Assembly: GCA_963932465.1 (NCBI GenBank)
Contig: OZ010796.1
Location: 74,341,974 to 74,405,973 of the forward strand
Source of the DNA: Maratus speciosus
Lineage: Eukaryota; Arthropoda; Arachnida; Araneae; Salticidae
DNA length: 64,000 nucleotides
Reading direction: 5' to 3'
Shown: positions 1 to 10,793 of the stretch, piece by piece
Layout: the number at the start of each line of letters is the position of its first letter
Position numbering within the stretch: the first letter of the stretch is position 1
Notes under the pieces: model-generated
Seen by the model: the letters and a program-made list of their open reading frames with translations, nothing else
Databases searched by the model: none
What the model was told of the DNA's origin: nothing
Program-made: the position numbers and the translations under genes

Positions 1-53
1 CTAGAATCTCACCCGGAGTAAAGCCAATTTCTAATTGCACCATCACACATTAA

Positions 54-265
54 CCCTTTCAGGGGCGGTGGTATGTTTATGAAACCACTTAATTTTCATT
101 CCTAAACGCCACAATGGCCCCAGAATTTTGGGAAAATATTTTCCATTTAATATGTATGTGAAATATAGCCTTTTTCATATTTACAAAATAAATTTTGTTG
201 ATCAATTCCGGTGTCAATTATTTACTTCAACCCTTTACCATTAAAAATGCTTTGCCCTGAAAAGG
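54..265. mobile_element. TTAA-flanked MITE, family A, copy 1
   Basis: Non-coding element of about 212 bp. The left end reads CCCTTTCAGGGGC, the right end is the inverted partner GCCCTGAAAAGG, and both are flanked by TTAA (50-53 and 266-269). A copy of nearly the same length lies at 55379-55589 and partial copies start at 14156 and 34616. TTAA targets are typical of piggyBac and Kolobok transposases. No transposase is encoded here, so mobilisation in trans is inferred. Confidence 0.7.
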
Positions 266-382
266 TTAACAAATATGATGTAATACAGTAGAATAAATGA
301 TGTAATAGCAAAAATAAGGAAGTTACTAATGTTCTTACAAAATAAAACATTTATACCTTTATGATTTAACATAAATTTATTC

Positions 383-599
383 AGGGGTCAAATGACCCCT
401 CGCGGTAGTTAAGCCTAAAATATTTTTTTCTAGGCCAAAAAAAAAAAAAAAAATTGTTCGGATATGAGGCATTTTAAGAAATATCATATATTTTAATAAA
501 AGTCGTGAAATATAAAGAAATTTCGCAATGTTTTAGTTTGAGAAATTTAAAAAAAATCCGAAAGGGTCATTTGACTCCTCACGGTAGTTTTAGTGTTAA
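383..599. repeat. Diverged direct repeats of a TTAA-type MITE end
   Basis: Two direct copies of a terminal motif, GGGGTCAAATGACCCCTCGC (384-403) and GGGTCATTTGACTCCTCACG (564-583), are each followed by GGTAGTT and a TTAA (409-412 and 596-599). The second ends TAGTGTTAA, as does the element at 57719-57912. This looks like two family members, or a member and a fragment, lying end to end. A poly-A run sits at 438-453. The stretch 600-950 holds nothing recognisable except poly-C and poly-A runs near 870-890. Confidence 0.45.
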
Positions 600-958
600 T
601 TAACGACAAAGATCCAATGAATTCAAGATATGTCACTTGAAGAGGCGTACTTGGCTGAGTTTTGGGGAATCGGCACTCGATGACACTCTAACAGGGCTGT
701 TGATTTTTTCCAAAGAAATCAATTTATTTGATTTAACCTTTTCAGGAACGATTTTATTATGGTGAGAAAAAACCTTTTTTTCACGATTTATTCATTTTAT
801 ATTAATAGAAATTCAAACCCCTCCCGCCCCCTCAAAGAAAAGAGTGGGGGGGAACAATAAAAATCTACCCCCCCCCCCCCCCAAAAAAAAAGCTAACGCC
901 CACGATTGTGGCCGCTGAGCGTTTATGGTAATTCACGATTGAAATGATTTCTTATAAA

Positions 959-3721
959 CAGGGTTGGCAAGTTTTTGACGCATGACGGTTTTTACCGTCA
1001 TGTCAAAAACCTCTTTGTCAAAAAGGTCAAACTGTCAAAAACCCATTTTTTAATAGTAGTTTGTTTTTACATTATCTTTTTTCTTTCTGTCTTTAGTATT
1101 AAGTTGTTTTACATGAAATATTCAATATCGAAAAGACTTAAGTATATTTATCTATCCGAGAAAAACAAAAAAGAACTGCACTAGAATAATACATATACAT
1201 CTCTGTTAGCAGATCTCTATAATAATCTTAAGCTATTTGGCATATTCTGTAAAAATAAGATTTTTGTAAAGAAATTCTTTAACCCATAAGTGTAAGATTA
1301 AAAAATATGTATAATTTCGGCAGAATTTATTGCACTCTTTAAAACTAAATAGCTTTCTCAGAAATTTCCTCAGAAGTGTCGGGATAACCCCGACATATTC
1401 ACGTGTTAGGTGGGAGAAAAGAAATAAATATAAAACAGAACACGAAAATTGGACTACCAGCATATGTTTTTAGGTTTGCATGTATTGCGTGGGGTCCGAG
1501 AAGTTGGAATTTCTAGAATGCGAAAGAGCTGCAGTTCGGTCGGGCAATAATCTTGTCTAAAACGTTCACAAGCTAGACTTGAAGAGATAGTTTCAAGATA
1601 AGGGTATTGAAGTTTTCCCATCTGGCGATGTTTTCATCAACAGTCTAATAAATATGTCCGCTGAGGGATTTGCAAATGAGCATAATTTTGTGAGAAGCTA
1701 TAAAAATGTCTCTTGTTAGTAACATGGGTTTCAGATTACGCCATAAAAAGGGATTAAGGTATTAAGGGAGTCTGAGACCACATGTCGCGTTAGCGTTACT
1801 ATAATATTATAATGTTATACAAGCGTCAGTGGTTTGATTAAGAAAAATCTCGCCCCTTAGAAATTTTGATAGAATGAGATAATTTTTAGGAGGGGTTTAA
1901 GCTTACAAAAAAATAAGGAAGATAGGAATTGAGGTGAGAGAGCAGAGGGAGTTTAGATTTGGCAGAGAAAAGATCCCTTTTTTTCTTTAAGATGTTTTGA
2001 GAAGGGAGAATTAGGTATTCTCCGGGCTCTGAATAGGAATGCGGGTTTTGCTTCTGTGCAGCCGCATATCGAGAGTTAATAAATTATTGTACTGTGGATC
2101 ATACTTTAAATGACAGTGCCATGAACTGGATTACCAGACTTAACTTGGATGATACACTTTGATGGTTCTGACCAAGGAAATAAGAGGTGAGTGGGAACAC
2201 TTTATCAATAAATCGGGCAACCAATAATTCAGTAAACGAATGAAAGCTAGGCATCCTTGGCATCCTAAAGTCTCTCTGAATGTGTAAAATCATAACCTAT
2301 ATAAACGTACCTATATAACCTATATAAACGTATGCATGTTCTTAATGTTGTTATACATATATATATGAAGAGAAACAAATATTTGAGGCATGTTGTTGAT
2401 ATTTTTATCCTCTTGATTAATTAATAAATTAGTATTTCATCCTCAATGTTTCCAGAACCTATTTATTTTATACATCCGACTCACGAGCCTGGGAAATAAA
2501 GTAAAAAGTAAAAACCAAACTAAGAACCCCACGAGTAGTCGGACAGAAGTAAGATTTCTTAAAGTGTTAAATCCAAATTGTTCATTGATTATTTTTATTT
2601 CTATATAGCAAAACTTGATTTATATAAATAAATGAAATAAAATATATTTTAATAGTTGAGAATTACATACATATTTTGGGAGAAAGGAATAAGACTTGTT
2701 CTTCAAAGTTAAATCTTGTAGAGATTAAAATTGCAAATCCATATTAAATTTTAAATCATGTGAAAACTCAATTTTTAACTATATATTTTTAAGTAATTTA
2801 ATTATTTCCTTAAAATAAATAATTAAATATTACTTTAAAGCAGAAATGTAGATCCATTAATTAAAAAGTTAACTGCATTAAAAAATAAATAAAACATTTA
2901 AGAATCTCTCTAAATTTAATAATAATTTAAGAATAATTTTAACGGTAAGATTTTTACTCATACAGTCATATGTATGTAATAAAAATATGCAATGTGTTAT
3001 TTCTTTCAATTCACTTTAAATAATGCCTAAATAATTTTAAGTAAAATGTATACAGGAACAGGACATATATTCTGATTTTTCTTAAATATTGTTTTGTTAT
3101 GTGTTAAATTTTAAGTCTAAGAGCTTTCACCTGAAATCGGGTCCTATATGTTTGTATAAAGAAATTATTAATTTAAAATTTTAAGATTCTGCTTATTGAA
3201 GTGAAAATGAAAATCACTATAATTGCATTTATGAAATACATAAGGTAAACATTTGTAAATATTATATCTAAGAATATTCAAATTTATTCAATGGCCACAG
3301 TCCATGCTTCACATCTATTGTCATACCATATAACAGCATTTTTGCATCTCTAAAATAATTTTAATGTATTTTATTAAAAATGTATGTAGAATGTTATTTA
3401 ATAATTATAATAACCTTTTATTATCGTATAATATTAATGTTCATTGCAGTTAGTAGAATCTATATTAGTGGAGATTATGACAAATATTGTTCTTTCCTTT
3501 TACTCTTGTATTTTTTAAATTTTTCCCATTTAGGAAATGCTCTTCTTTTAAATTTAATAAAGTAATTGTAATAACAAGAACAAGGAAAAATTAATCTAGA
3601 AATGTATTGTATGCTACACTTACACTATAAATTGGAGGAAAATCGCAAATGATAGGTTTTTGACGGAATAAACCGGTAAAAACACTGTTTTTACCACTGT
3701 CATGTCAAAAACCCAACCCTG
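959..3721. mobile_element. hAT-type element with 8-bp target duplication
   Basis: The ends are CAGGGTTGGCAAGTTTTTGA at the left and GTCAAAAACCCAACCCTG at the right. They are flanked by an identical octamer CTTATAAA (951-958 and 3722-3729), which is the hallmark target duplication of hAT insertions. Both ends also carry GTCAAAAAC-type subterminal repeats and a short palindrome around the GACGGTTTTTACCGTC motif. The 2.76-kb interior is AT-rich. I could not recognise a transposase; its open frames are short and unrelated to hAT motifs. It is either a non-autonomous element or one decayed beyond recognition by eye. The intact duplication argues against later rearrangement of the ends. Confidence 0.8.
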
Positions 3722-3729
3722 CTTATAAA

Positions 3730-4084
3730 ATAGAAAACTAACCGTAAACTTCTTGCATTTCTACAAATGATTAAATCGTAATATATTTAATATCCGATAT
3801 TATTTTTATCCAATATGAACGATTTGTTCAAATAATCCAACATTACTGACTGCCGAAAAATGACTTACGCTTTTTTTTTTTTTTTTTTTTAGATCTCTAA
3901 CGGTACATCGGTGCAGCCAAACCCTAAAATTTTGACTTCTCTTGTTCAGGGATTCTGTAGTGAATAAACTATTCTATTTTTATTATTGACAGTAATTATA
4001 AAAAACTAAACGTCGCTAAAAACTCTTCCAACCATGAACGCTCATTGTCAGTCCTGTAACCGAATTATTTTGAGCGTCTATGTA
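3730..4084. other. No recognisable feature
   Basis: AT-rich spacer with a poly-T run of about 20 bases at 3871-3890. I see no coding or repeat structure in it. Confidence 0.5.
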
Positions 4085-4445
4085 AACGAATGATAAATGC
4101 TCTGTACGCCTAATCTATAGAAAGCATGTTGTACTACACCGAACTGATGCGTATCAGTTTCATTATGTTTGAAGTAGTGTAACCTCATTTTAATTATTTG
4201 AAAACAATTTTTCCCGATGGATCATAATGTAATGGCTTTGTGCGCCTCTATAAATGAACTATAAATGCTACTTACTCTAGACTCTATAGAAAGCAGTTCG
4301 TAGCCCACCTTGGTGATGACTATCCATTTCATTATGTTTGGAGTAACCTAACATGGACAAAATGCACCACAGACTATTTATCCCCATACTTCGTAATGTA
4401 ACGACGTTCTTTTGTGTCTTTGTACACGAACTATAAATGAGTACA
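4085..4445. repeat. Diverged tandem repeat, about 170-bp unit
   Basis: The motif ACGAATGATAAATGCT recurs in altered form at about 4085, 4253 and 4425. Each copy is followed by a CTATAGAAAGCA block and a CATTTCATTATGTTTG block at matching offsets. That gives two full units and the start of a third. The copies differ at many positions, so the duplication is old. The 3' end is cut by the TTAA MITE beginning at 4453. Confidence 0.6.
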
Positions 4446-4452
4446 CACTTAA

Positions 4453-4894
4453 GGGGGCTGGTCACTCAGCATCCGATTTCCCCTCACTCACCTAAGGTCT
4501 ATGACCATTGGATGTATTCGTCTATTTAAAATATCTCCTCGGGAAATTTAATATTTTTAACTTCTATTTTTTTTTTGTGTGTGTGTGTGTGTACACTTCC
4601 TAAAAGATTTTTTTTTCTTAGTTCTCGAACTATTTCTAAAGTATAGACTTAATTTTATAGGAAGTGTTAAAATCTGACTCACAGTTCACCCGCTTTTAAC
4701 ACGTAAAAGATTAAATTCAGCATAGATTTTAGAAATAGTTTGAAAACACAGAAAAAAGAGATCTTTTAAGAAAATTACACATAGATGTTAAAAATAGGAA
4801 TTTCCCGAGAAGATATTTTAAATATACGAATGCATCCAAAGTCCATAGACTTAACATTACGGAGGAGAATTCCGAAGCTGAGTGACCAGCCCCC
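4453..4894. mobile_element. TTAA foldback MITE (GGGGGCTGG ends), left of a tandem pair
   Basis: The ends GGGGGCTGGTCACTCAGC and GCTGAGTGACCAGCCCCC are perfect inverted complements. Complementarity continues inward for over 100 bp (for example the TTTAAAATATCTCCTCGGGA block against TTCCCGAGAAGATATTTTAA). TTAA flanks both ends (4449-4452 and 4895-4898), and the right TTAA also forms the left flank of the next element. It encodes no protein. The sequence would fold into a long hairpin. A (GT)n tract lies near 4576-4592. Confidence 0.8.
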
Positions 4895-4898
4895 TTAA

Positions 4899-5307
4899 GG
4901 CTCCTGTGCCTGCAGGAGAAGACACTCGCGAGCTAATACTAAACCTATGGGGAGGTTATTTTCTAATATCTCGTTTGTATTTCGACATTTTTAATTTTTG
5001 TTTTCATTGGATAGCTGAAGTCCATCTCTACATCGCTCCTTTTTTACTTTTTCGATTTTGGTTGCAGATACTTTTTAGAATGACACAATAATTTTCGGGA
5101 CCGGTTTCGAAAGTGAAAGTAACTTTATAAAAAATATCTGAAACCAAAATCGAAAAAATAAGAGAGCGAAGTAGAGATGGACCTCAGCTATCCAATTCCA
5201 AAAAAAAAAAAAAAAAAATGTTGAAATTCAAACAAGATATTAGAAAATAACCTCCCCATAAGGTTAGCATTAGCTCGCGAGTGTCTTCGCCTGCAAGGAC
5301 AGGAGCC
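4899..5307. mobile_element. TTAA foldback MITE (GGCTCCTG ends), right of a tandem pair
   Basis: The left end GGCTCCTGTGCCTGCAGGAG pairs with the right end CTGCAAGGACAGGAGCC. The arms continue through the shared blocks ACACTCGCGAGCTAAT and GGGGAGGTTATTTTCTAATA and their complements. TTAA sites lie at 4895-4898, shared with the preceding MITE, and at 5308-5311. The ends differ from those of the left partner, so the two belong to different subfamilies. Open frames across the arms are by-products of the palindrome. Confidence 0.8.
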
Positions 5308-5311
5308 TTAA

Positions 5312-5805
5312 TTTTCAATAGGGAAAATGCACACACCCATAACCTATCCATTACAGCATAATCCCAGCCTACTGACCAGAGTTAGAGCACGGAAGATTTT
5401 AATAGACCGCAGACTGAGACAAACTGAAATCTCTGTATACTCTTCTTGAAGGATGGTCTTTACTTTTTTCGATGACAAGCTATTTCTTAAGTGTATGTTT
5501 ATTATTAAAATTTTAGCGAAGCTCAAGAACCGAGAGTAATCAAATGAAATTTTAGTATATATTTTAAAAATCATCTAAGGGAGGGAAACAAGACATCCTA
5601 TAAGAAGAAAAAAAGTTGAATATTAATTTACTTGATTCTATTAATTTCCTATCTATTATAATAGGAATTATAGTCCAGGAATTAGTAACTCCCCACCAAA
5701 GTGTCACCCGGCACCCCCCCCCCCAAAAAAAAAAAAAAATTTTTTTTTTGGTTTTTGAGAACAGTGCGCGGGGAATGTTCCGAGGCAGCGCCCCCCCCCC
5801 CCCTC
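5312..5805. other. No gene; homopolymer-rich spacer
   Basis: Contains adjoining poly-C, poly-A and poly-T runs (about 5716-5750) and a poly-C run near 5791-5803. Open frames across these tracts on both strands are low-complexity artefacts. Confidence 0.5.
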
Positions 5806-6310
5806 CCCTCTCCCGGTTTATCCTACGTGATAATGTCATAATCCTATTTGTTGCAAATTTTGTCTACTTTCTGAATTTCTACATACTTTTCTCCTAAATC
5901 AATAAAAAATTCAACTTAAACTATATTGGGGGGGAGTTAAAAATTCGGATTCAGCGACCCAAAAAACTTGAAGTAATCCTTATAGGGAAAGTTCGGAGGG
6001 GAGACTGGAGGGCGAATGTAAACGATGTGAGTGGTTAAGTGGAATTGCGCAACATAGTCCACGCAGCACCGCGGCGCATGTTCAGAGGTAGATCCCCCCT
6101 CCCCATTCATCCTACGTCATAATGTCATATATCTTATTTGTTGCAAATTCTGTCTACTTTCTGAATTTCTAGACACTTTTCCCCTAAAACAATAATTTTT
6201 TTTTTTTAAATAAAATCATTTTTTTTTTGGGGGGGGGGGGGGAGTTGTCGGGGAAATTTTGATGGGAAGTTACAAATTCGGATTCAGTGACCCAAAAAAC
6301 ATAAAGTAAG
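5806..6310. repeat. Tandem duplication, about 290-bp period
   Basis: The block starting TCCTACGTGATAATGTCATA (5820) recurs as TCCTACGTCATAATGTCATA (6109). Both continue with TTGTTGCAAATT..TGTCTACTTTCTGAATTTCT and end in ATTCGGATTCAG(C/T)GACCCAAAAAAC (about 5945 and 6277). The copies differ by small indels and by expansion of poly-T and poly-G tracts in the second copy. Confidence 0.65.
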
Positions 6311-6724
6311 CCGATTTCTAGAACTACCATTAATTTTGCCATGTAAAATCCCCATTGCCTGGACTATTATATCTCTATTATAAAGGACAAACGTGTCTGT
6401 GCATAACGCTGAGGTCCTTTTGTGAATGGAAACGCCAAACGATTAAAATTAAATTTTACCGCCATTTTATTTTTATTTTTTTTAACTTAATACATTTTCA
6501 ATTTTTACACCGTCGAGTAGGGAAAAAATCACTTTCAAATGAAAATTTTCTTTAAAAATTGTATCTCAATTTGTTCGGAAAATGTATCGCTATTTACTAA
6601 ATTTTTGTTTTAAAAATAATTTTCAGACATGATTTTTGAAAATTCTATGTCTGGCGTCAGACGATTACGTAAAATAAATCCGTTTGTATTTAAATTTATA
6701 TATGTATATATAATCGGGCACGTA
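6311..6724. other. Unassigned AT-rich stretch
   Basis: The sequence near 6367-6400 (TCTCTATTATAAAGGACAAA followed by CGTGTCTGTG) is faintly like the 5' end of some Helitrons, but I found no hairpin plus CTRR 3' end. No gene is visible. Confidence 0.3.
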
Positions 6725-6975
6725 AGAGTTCCTCCTAAAGGAGGATTTCCACCTTTTTTTTAAACCAATTTTAGACATTCTCTGAATTGATGCAAAAATG
6801 CAGAGAAAATACTGAAAGTATATAAGAGAGGTGGGGGGGGGTCTGGAAAGTTTAATAATCGGACATTTTTTCTACTCAAATCCTTGGAGTTTATTTCTGA
6901 ATTGCTGTGCAAAAAAGCCATCCAATCAAAGGTGAGCTTATGTTAAATAAGCATCTGAAAGTCATGTAAATGAAG
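6725..6975 (+). repeat. Fragment of the CAGGCAT-ended family (5' part)
   Basis: Runs from AAGAGTTCCTCCTAAAGGAG to the AAGCATCTGAAAGTCATGTA block. It matches, in order and with minor differences, the first 250 bp of the full element at 53652-54412. The terminal CAGGCAT is missing and the 3' half is absent. Confidence 0.65.
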
Positions 6976-7730
6976 TTGTTTAAGGGTGTATTTCGAAAAA
7001 GTCTTTAAAATGTAGATATTTATGATACATTTTCTCCGTAAATTACCCACATAAATATTTTAAATTAGAGTATGATATGTAAATTGACTTTCTGAAAATG
7101 CCGTGAACGACTTTTTTTTATTTTAAATTTGTTAAAATTGATTTTTGACTGTTTTATGAAAATTATGTCCGATTAATTTTCTCTAGAAATTACCCACAAA
7201 AACATTTGAAAATGGGGTATGATATGCAAATTGATCTTACAGAAGTGCCGTGTAAGATTTTTTTGTAATTGAAATTCATTAAATGTATTTTTTGAGTTAA
7301 ATTGCGCTGGCGAAATTCGAATTTTTCGTCGAGAGTGAAAGCCTACTTAAACCGATTAGTTAATGTGTACGCTAACAGATGTCGCAACAATAGCTTTTTC
7401 GAAGTTTAAACGTTATTTCACGGAAGGGGTGTTTTCAATACCCATTTAAGACGCTATTGGACAATTTGGGAATATCGCACATTCAATTGGTTGTGTTCAA
7501 ATCAAGCGCGATACACGAATTGCGAAGTTTATAATTTTTATTTTGACCCTGTGCTTTCTGTTTTTTTTTTTTCCGAATATCTATACTAATAAGACATTTT
7601 CGGAAGAACAGATAGACTTTTTTTTTTTTTTATGTGGTAGAGAAACTAAAGAATCAAATATGTCTAGATTTTATTTTCTATTTAAAAGGTTACTTAAAGT
7701 TGCATGAATTTTTTTTTTAATAAAAGGCTG
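6976..7730. other. Gene-free stretch with a diverged 149-bp tandem pair
   Basis: The block TTTTCTCCGTAAATTACCCA (about 7030) recurs as TTTTCTCTAGAAATTACCCA (about 7179). Both are followed by GAGTATGATATG(T/C)AAATTGA and GTGCCGTG-type sequence. The rest (7300-7730) has several poly-T runs and nothing recognised. Confidence 0.5.
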
Positions 7731-8053
7731 TATCGTAGAAGAAAGTTACTGGTACCGAACGATTGTAAATAAAGTCTACTTTTAAATAATGTATATAAAA
7801 TTTGCTTAGGGGGCCACCTACATATTAAAACGAACCATAACTTTGTTTTTTTCAATAGCAGTACCCAATTCTGACAGCATAAATGAACTCTACACCCTTC
7901 AATTAGCCTAAAAACGAATTTTTATGCAATTCGTACCATAAGTTTCCGAGAAATTATTTTAAAACGAGCGTATTTTAAGAGCCGTATCCAAATTGAAGTT
8001 CCGTACTGGATTGTTAACCGAGAGAGCCGCTTCCTTGATCAAGGCACCTTAAG
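7731..8053 (+). repeat. Internal fragment of the MITE at 12677-13748
   Basis: Co-linear with 12729-13054 at high identity, from TATCGTAGAAGAAAGTTACT through AGGGGGCCACCTACATATTA to GATCAAGGCACCTTAAG. It lacks both terminal inverted repeats. It is probably a deletion remnant or a piece carried by another event. Confidence 0.75.
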
Positions 8054-8068
8054 CGCGGTTTTTTTCTG

Positions 8069-8340
8069 TGATTATTTGACGAAATTAGCATTTCCTCGGG
8101 GATCATTTAACGAAATTCGCGTTTCCTCTGCGAGCATTTGACGTAATTCGCGTTTTTTTCGCAATCATTTGACGAAATTTGATTTTTTTTTTTTTCGCCA
8201 TCCTTTGAAAAACTTCGCTTTTTATCCACGGTCCTATGACAAAATTCCGGTTTTTTCCTTGATCCTTTAAAGAAATTGGAGATTTTTTTTTCTGCGAACG
8301 ATTGACGAAATTGATATTTTTCGACGATCATTCGTGAAAA
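8069..8340. repeat. Degenerate minisatellite, unit about 33 bp (array 1)
   Basis: Repeats of the form ATCATTTGACGAAATTCGCG followed by a T-rich run and CGCG recur about eight times with point changes and indels. The same unit type forms the arrays at 22200-22713 and 33010-33715. The open frame across it on the minus strand, with repeated Ser-Lys-Asp/Glu-Lys patterns, is explained by the repeat. Confidence 0.65.
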
Positions 8341-9185
8341 ATCTTGATATTTTTTAAGTCCGAATTTTCGGACTGATGACCGAATTTTTCAAATTTTCGG
8401 AAAATTCGGAACAAACTCATTCCTTCCCCCCCCCCTTTCCCCCTCTGGCTACGGCCTTTTTGGCAAAAATGATTTCTGTTTATAACACAATTCGACGTGT
8501 TTCGTAAGATTTAGAACATTAAGGAAATTTAAGTCAGCCCCCCCCCCCCCGAAATAAAATCCTGGGTACGCCACTGGAACTAATAATATTGCAGTATTAA
8601 CATCTGTAACTACTTTTTGAAATATTAAGATGTATGAGATAGAAGAAAGTTTTAGGATTGGAACATCGAACTAGTTTACTAAAAATTTTACGTAAAGTGC
8701 GATTGTACTGTTTTGCTACTTTATTTTAAAAACAAGAACCGAAGCCGCATCTGCTGAGGGAGACCGGCCCGTTCATTTGTACCGGCTCTACTTCCCCCCC
8801 CCCCCATCTGTACAGGCCTGATTGTACAAATTTATAACGAATTTCTATCTTATACGAAAACATTTCAGTCCCAACGAAAGCAGTACCTTGAAATTATACT
8901 TAAGACAAAAACTTGTCTAAGACGGAGTTTTACCGGTCATTTGCAATTCCGTCTTAGCAATTTTTGCTGTGTTGTATCCAAGTTTCTGAAAATTGGTTCG
9001 TTCGGGAAGCGAAGGTGGGGGTGAGGGGAGGCGACACACCCCTTGGCTGCGATCCCTTCCATCCCTACTCCTTAGCTGAGCCCCTCTAATCGGAAAAAAT
9101 TGCCCCCACTCTTGCGCTCCCTGAATAGACCCGAAATTCATCCCCCCCTCTTTGAAATTATTATATATATATATATATATATATA
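8341..9185. other. Gene-free; short palindromes and homopolymers
   Basis: Poly-C runs occur near 8428, 8540 and 8796. The segment at about 8912-8965 (CTTGTCTAAGACGGAGTTTT and its inverse CAATTCCGTCTTAGCAATTT) forms a short inverted repeat like the one at 37028-37085. An (AT)n microsatellite of about 25 bp ends at 9185, directly at the pogo-like element. Confidence 0.45.
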
Positions 9186-9811
9186 CAGTAGAACCTCTTT
9201 TATCCGAAACTCTCGTTTAACCGAAATCCATTTTTGAAGCCTTTTTTTTTTTTTTTTTACTATCGCATTCCTTATGTACAAAATCCATTTTGAAAGCCTT
9301 TTTTTTAACTATCACATTTCTTGTATTGCAAGCGGTCCGAAGTACGAGTACATATGAATATTTTCGATCCTCTTTCTTAGAGTTTCTTTGAATTTAACTT
9401 GAGCTCCAGTAAGCTGCGGAGTGGAACGAAGAAAAAGAACAAATAAGCAATTCTGAAGCTTTTGAATGTTTGCCATGGTTGGGGCAGCAGAAAGACTGAT
9501 ACTGGTGAACTAATAATATTAAAAAACTCCGCGATAGTGCTTCAAAGCAAAGGCAATCGAAACTGCGACAAATGAAATATTTTAAAATCTTTGTACATGT
9601 AAAGGTACTTAATATCAAAATTAAAATTCAGGTAATTTATTCTTGTTTTTATTTTGCTACTGCTTTATTTTTATTAAACACTTGTTACCATAATAAGAAA
9701 TACTGCATATTTCTCCTTAATCTTAAAATGGAAGCATTCTCGATTATCCGAAAATTTCGATTTTGCGAAAGAGGGTCGGTCTCAATTACTTCGGATAATC
9801 GAGGTTATACT
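9186..9811. mobile_element. pogo/Tigger-like non-autonomous element
   Basis: The left end CAGTAGAACCTCTTTTATCC is followed by CGTTTAACCGAAATCC. The right end is CTTCGGATAATCGAGGTTAT followed by ACTT. The ends are inverted relatives and the left is preceded by TA. Ends of the type CAGT.GAACCTC..TTATCCGA are characteristic of pogo/Tigger members of the Tc1/mariner group. The 626-bp interior holds two direct copies of a CGAAATCCATTTTTGAAGCC-like block and no transposase motif. The right boundary is uncertain by a few bases. Confidence 0.6.
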
Positions 9812-10325
9812 TATAATATTTAATTGAGGTATCCGTCAAAAAACCGTATCTGAAACTATATTTACTGTATAAAACAATACGTTTTTAAAAACTCCTTCGC
9901 TCCCCCCCCCCCTCCCCCCGAAATCCAACTAGAAATATTTAAAATTTGTAAGCATTGTTTTTATAAAATATCTGAAATTTTAAAGTCAACCGGTTCCTTA
10001 GTTTTCCTGATTTTCAGAAATTCGCGATCGGACTTCGAAAAGCGCTTCGAAATTAACGCTCTTTTTATTTTTGGATACAGCATTTTACAAGATTTCTGGA
10101 ATAGATTTATCCATTGGTCAGAAATAAAATAAAAGGAAGGTAAGAACTGCATAATTATTGGTCAGTCACACTGAAAGGCGGATTCGTGCTCCTCCTATTT
10201 AAAAAAATCCCCTCCCATCATTTGAATTTCCCGCTAATGACCCTGCAACATTCAGCGCCATCTATTGAGAAAAGATGTCTTCGACATACAGCCTTAAAGT
10301 GTCTTTCTATAATGAACTTTTTTTT
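9812..10325. other. No recognisable feature
   Basis: Poly-C runs at about 9902-9919. Short frames on both strands lack any motif I recognise. Confidence 0.4.
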
Positions 10326-10793
10326 TTTAGACTTTAAAAAGGAAAGTTTCCGTAAAGTTTCTTTTTTGGAATAGAATATTTTGTACTAATTATACAACAC
10401 TTTAGGGTAAAAGATCAATTTGACGTGCATATATTTGGCACGGAATTTTTTTCTCTTTTGAGGGAATATTCTTAAATAGCCAAACCATCCAGAATAATAT
10501 TTGCTTTGAAAAATTAATTTCTATATTTCGCATAAATTCACCAGATATATTTGGATTGACACCTTTTGATAAATGTCTTTTTCTTTTTTGACTCAATAAA
10601 CCTGCGCTTTTATTTTTTTGTACTTTCTAAGTTACAAAAAGAAAATAACAATCTTACGTGGTTATGTTTCATTTTATTGTATAAATAACTGTAAAATTTG
10701 TTGACATTATCAGTTTAGTACCATTGTATAGATGGAAAAATTTTCCACTTTTCTTCGTATTTCCCACTTTCATGCCTGATATATAGCTCAGCA
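10326..10793 (+). repeat. Fragment of the CAGGCAT-ended family (3' part)
   Basis: Starts in GGAAAGTTTCCGTAAAGTTT and continues through GATCAATTTGACGTGCATAT to the end TTTCATGCCTGA. It is co-linear with about 53923-54412 of the full copy. It carries the half of the element that the fragment at 6725-6975 lacks. Confidence 0.65.

Noticed and set aside
6360..6420. Helitron-like 5' end
   Set aside because: No matching 3' hairpin with CTRR terminus and no Rep/helicase coding sequence.
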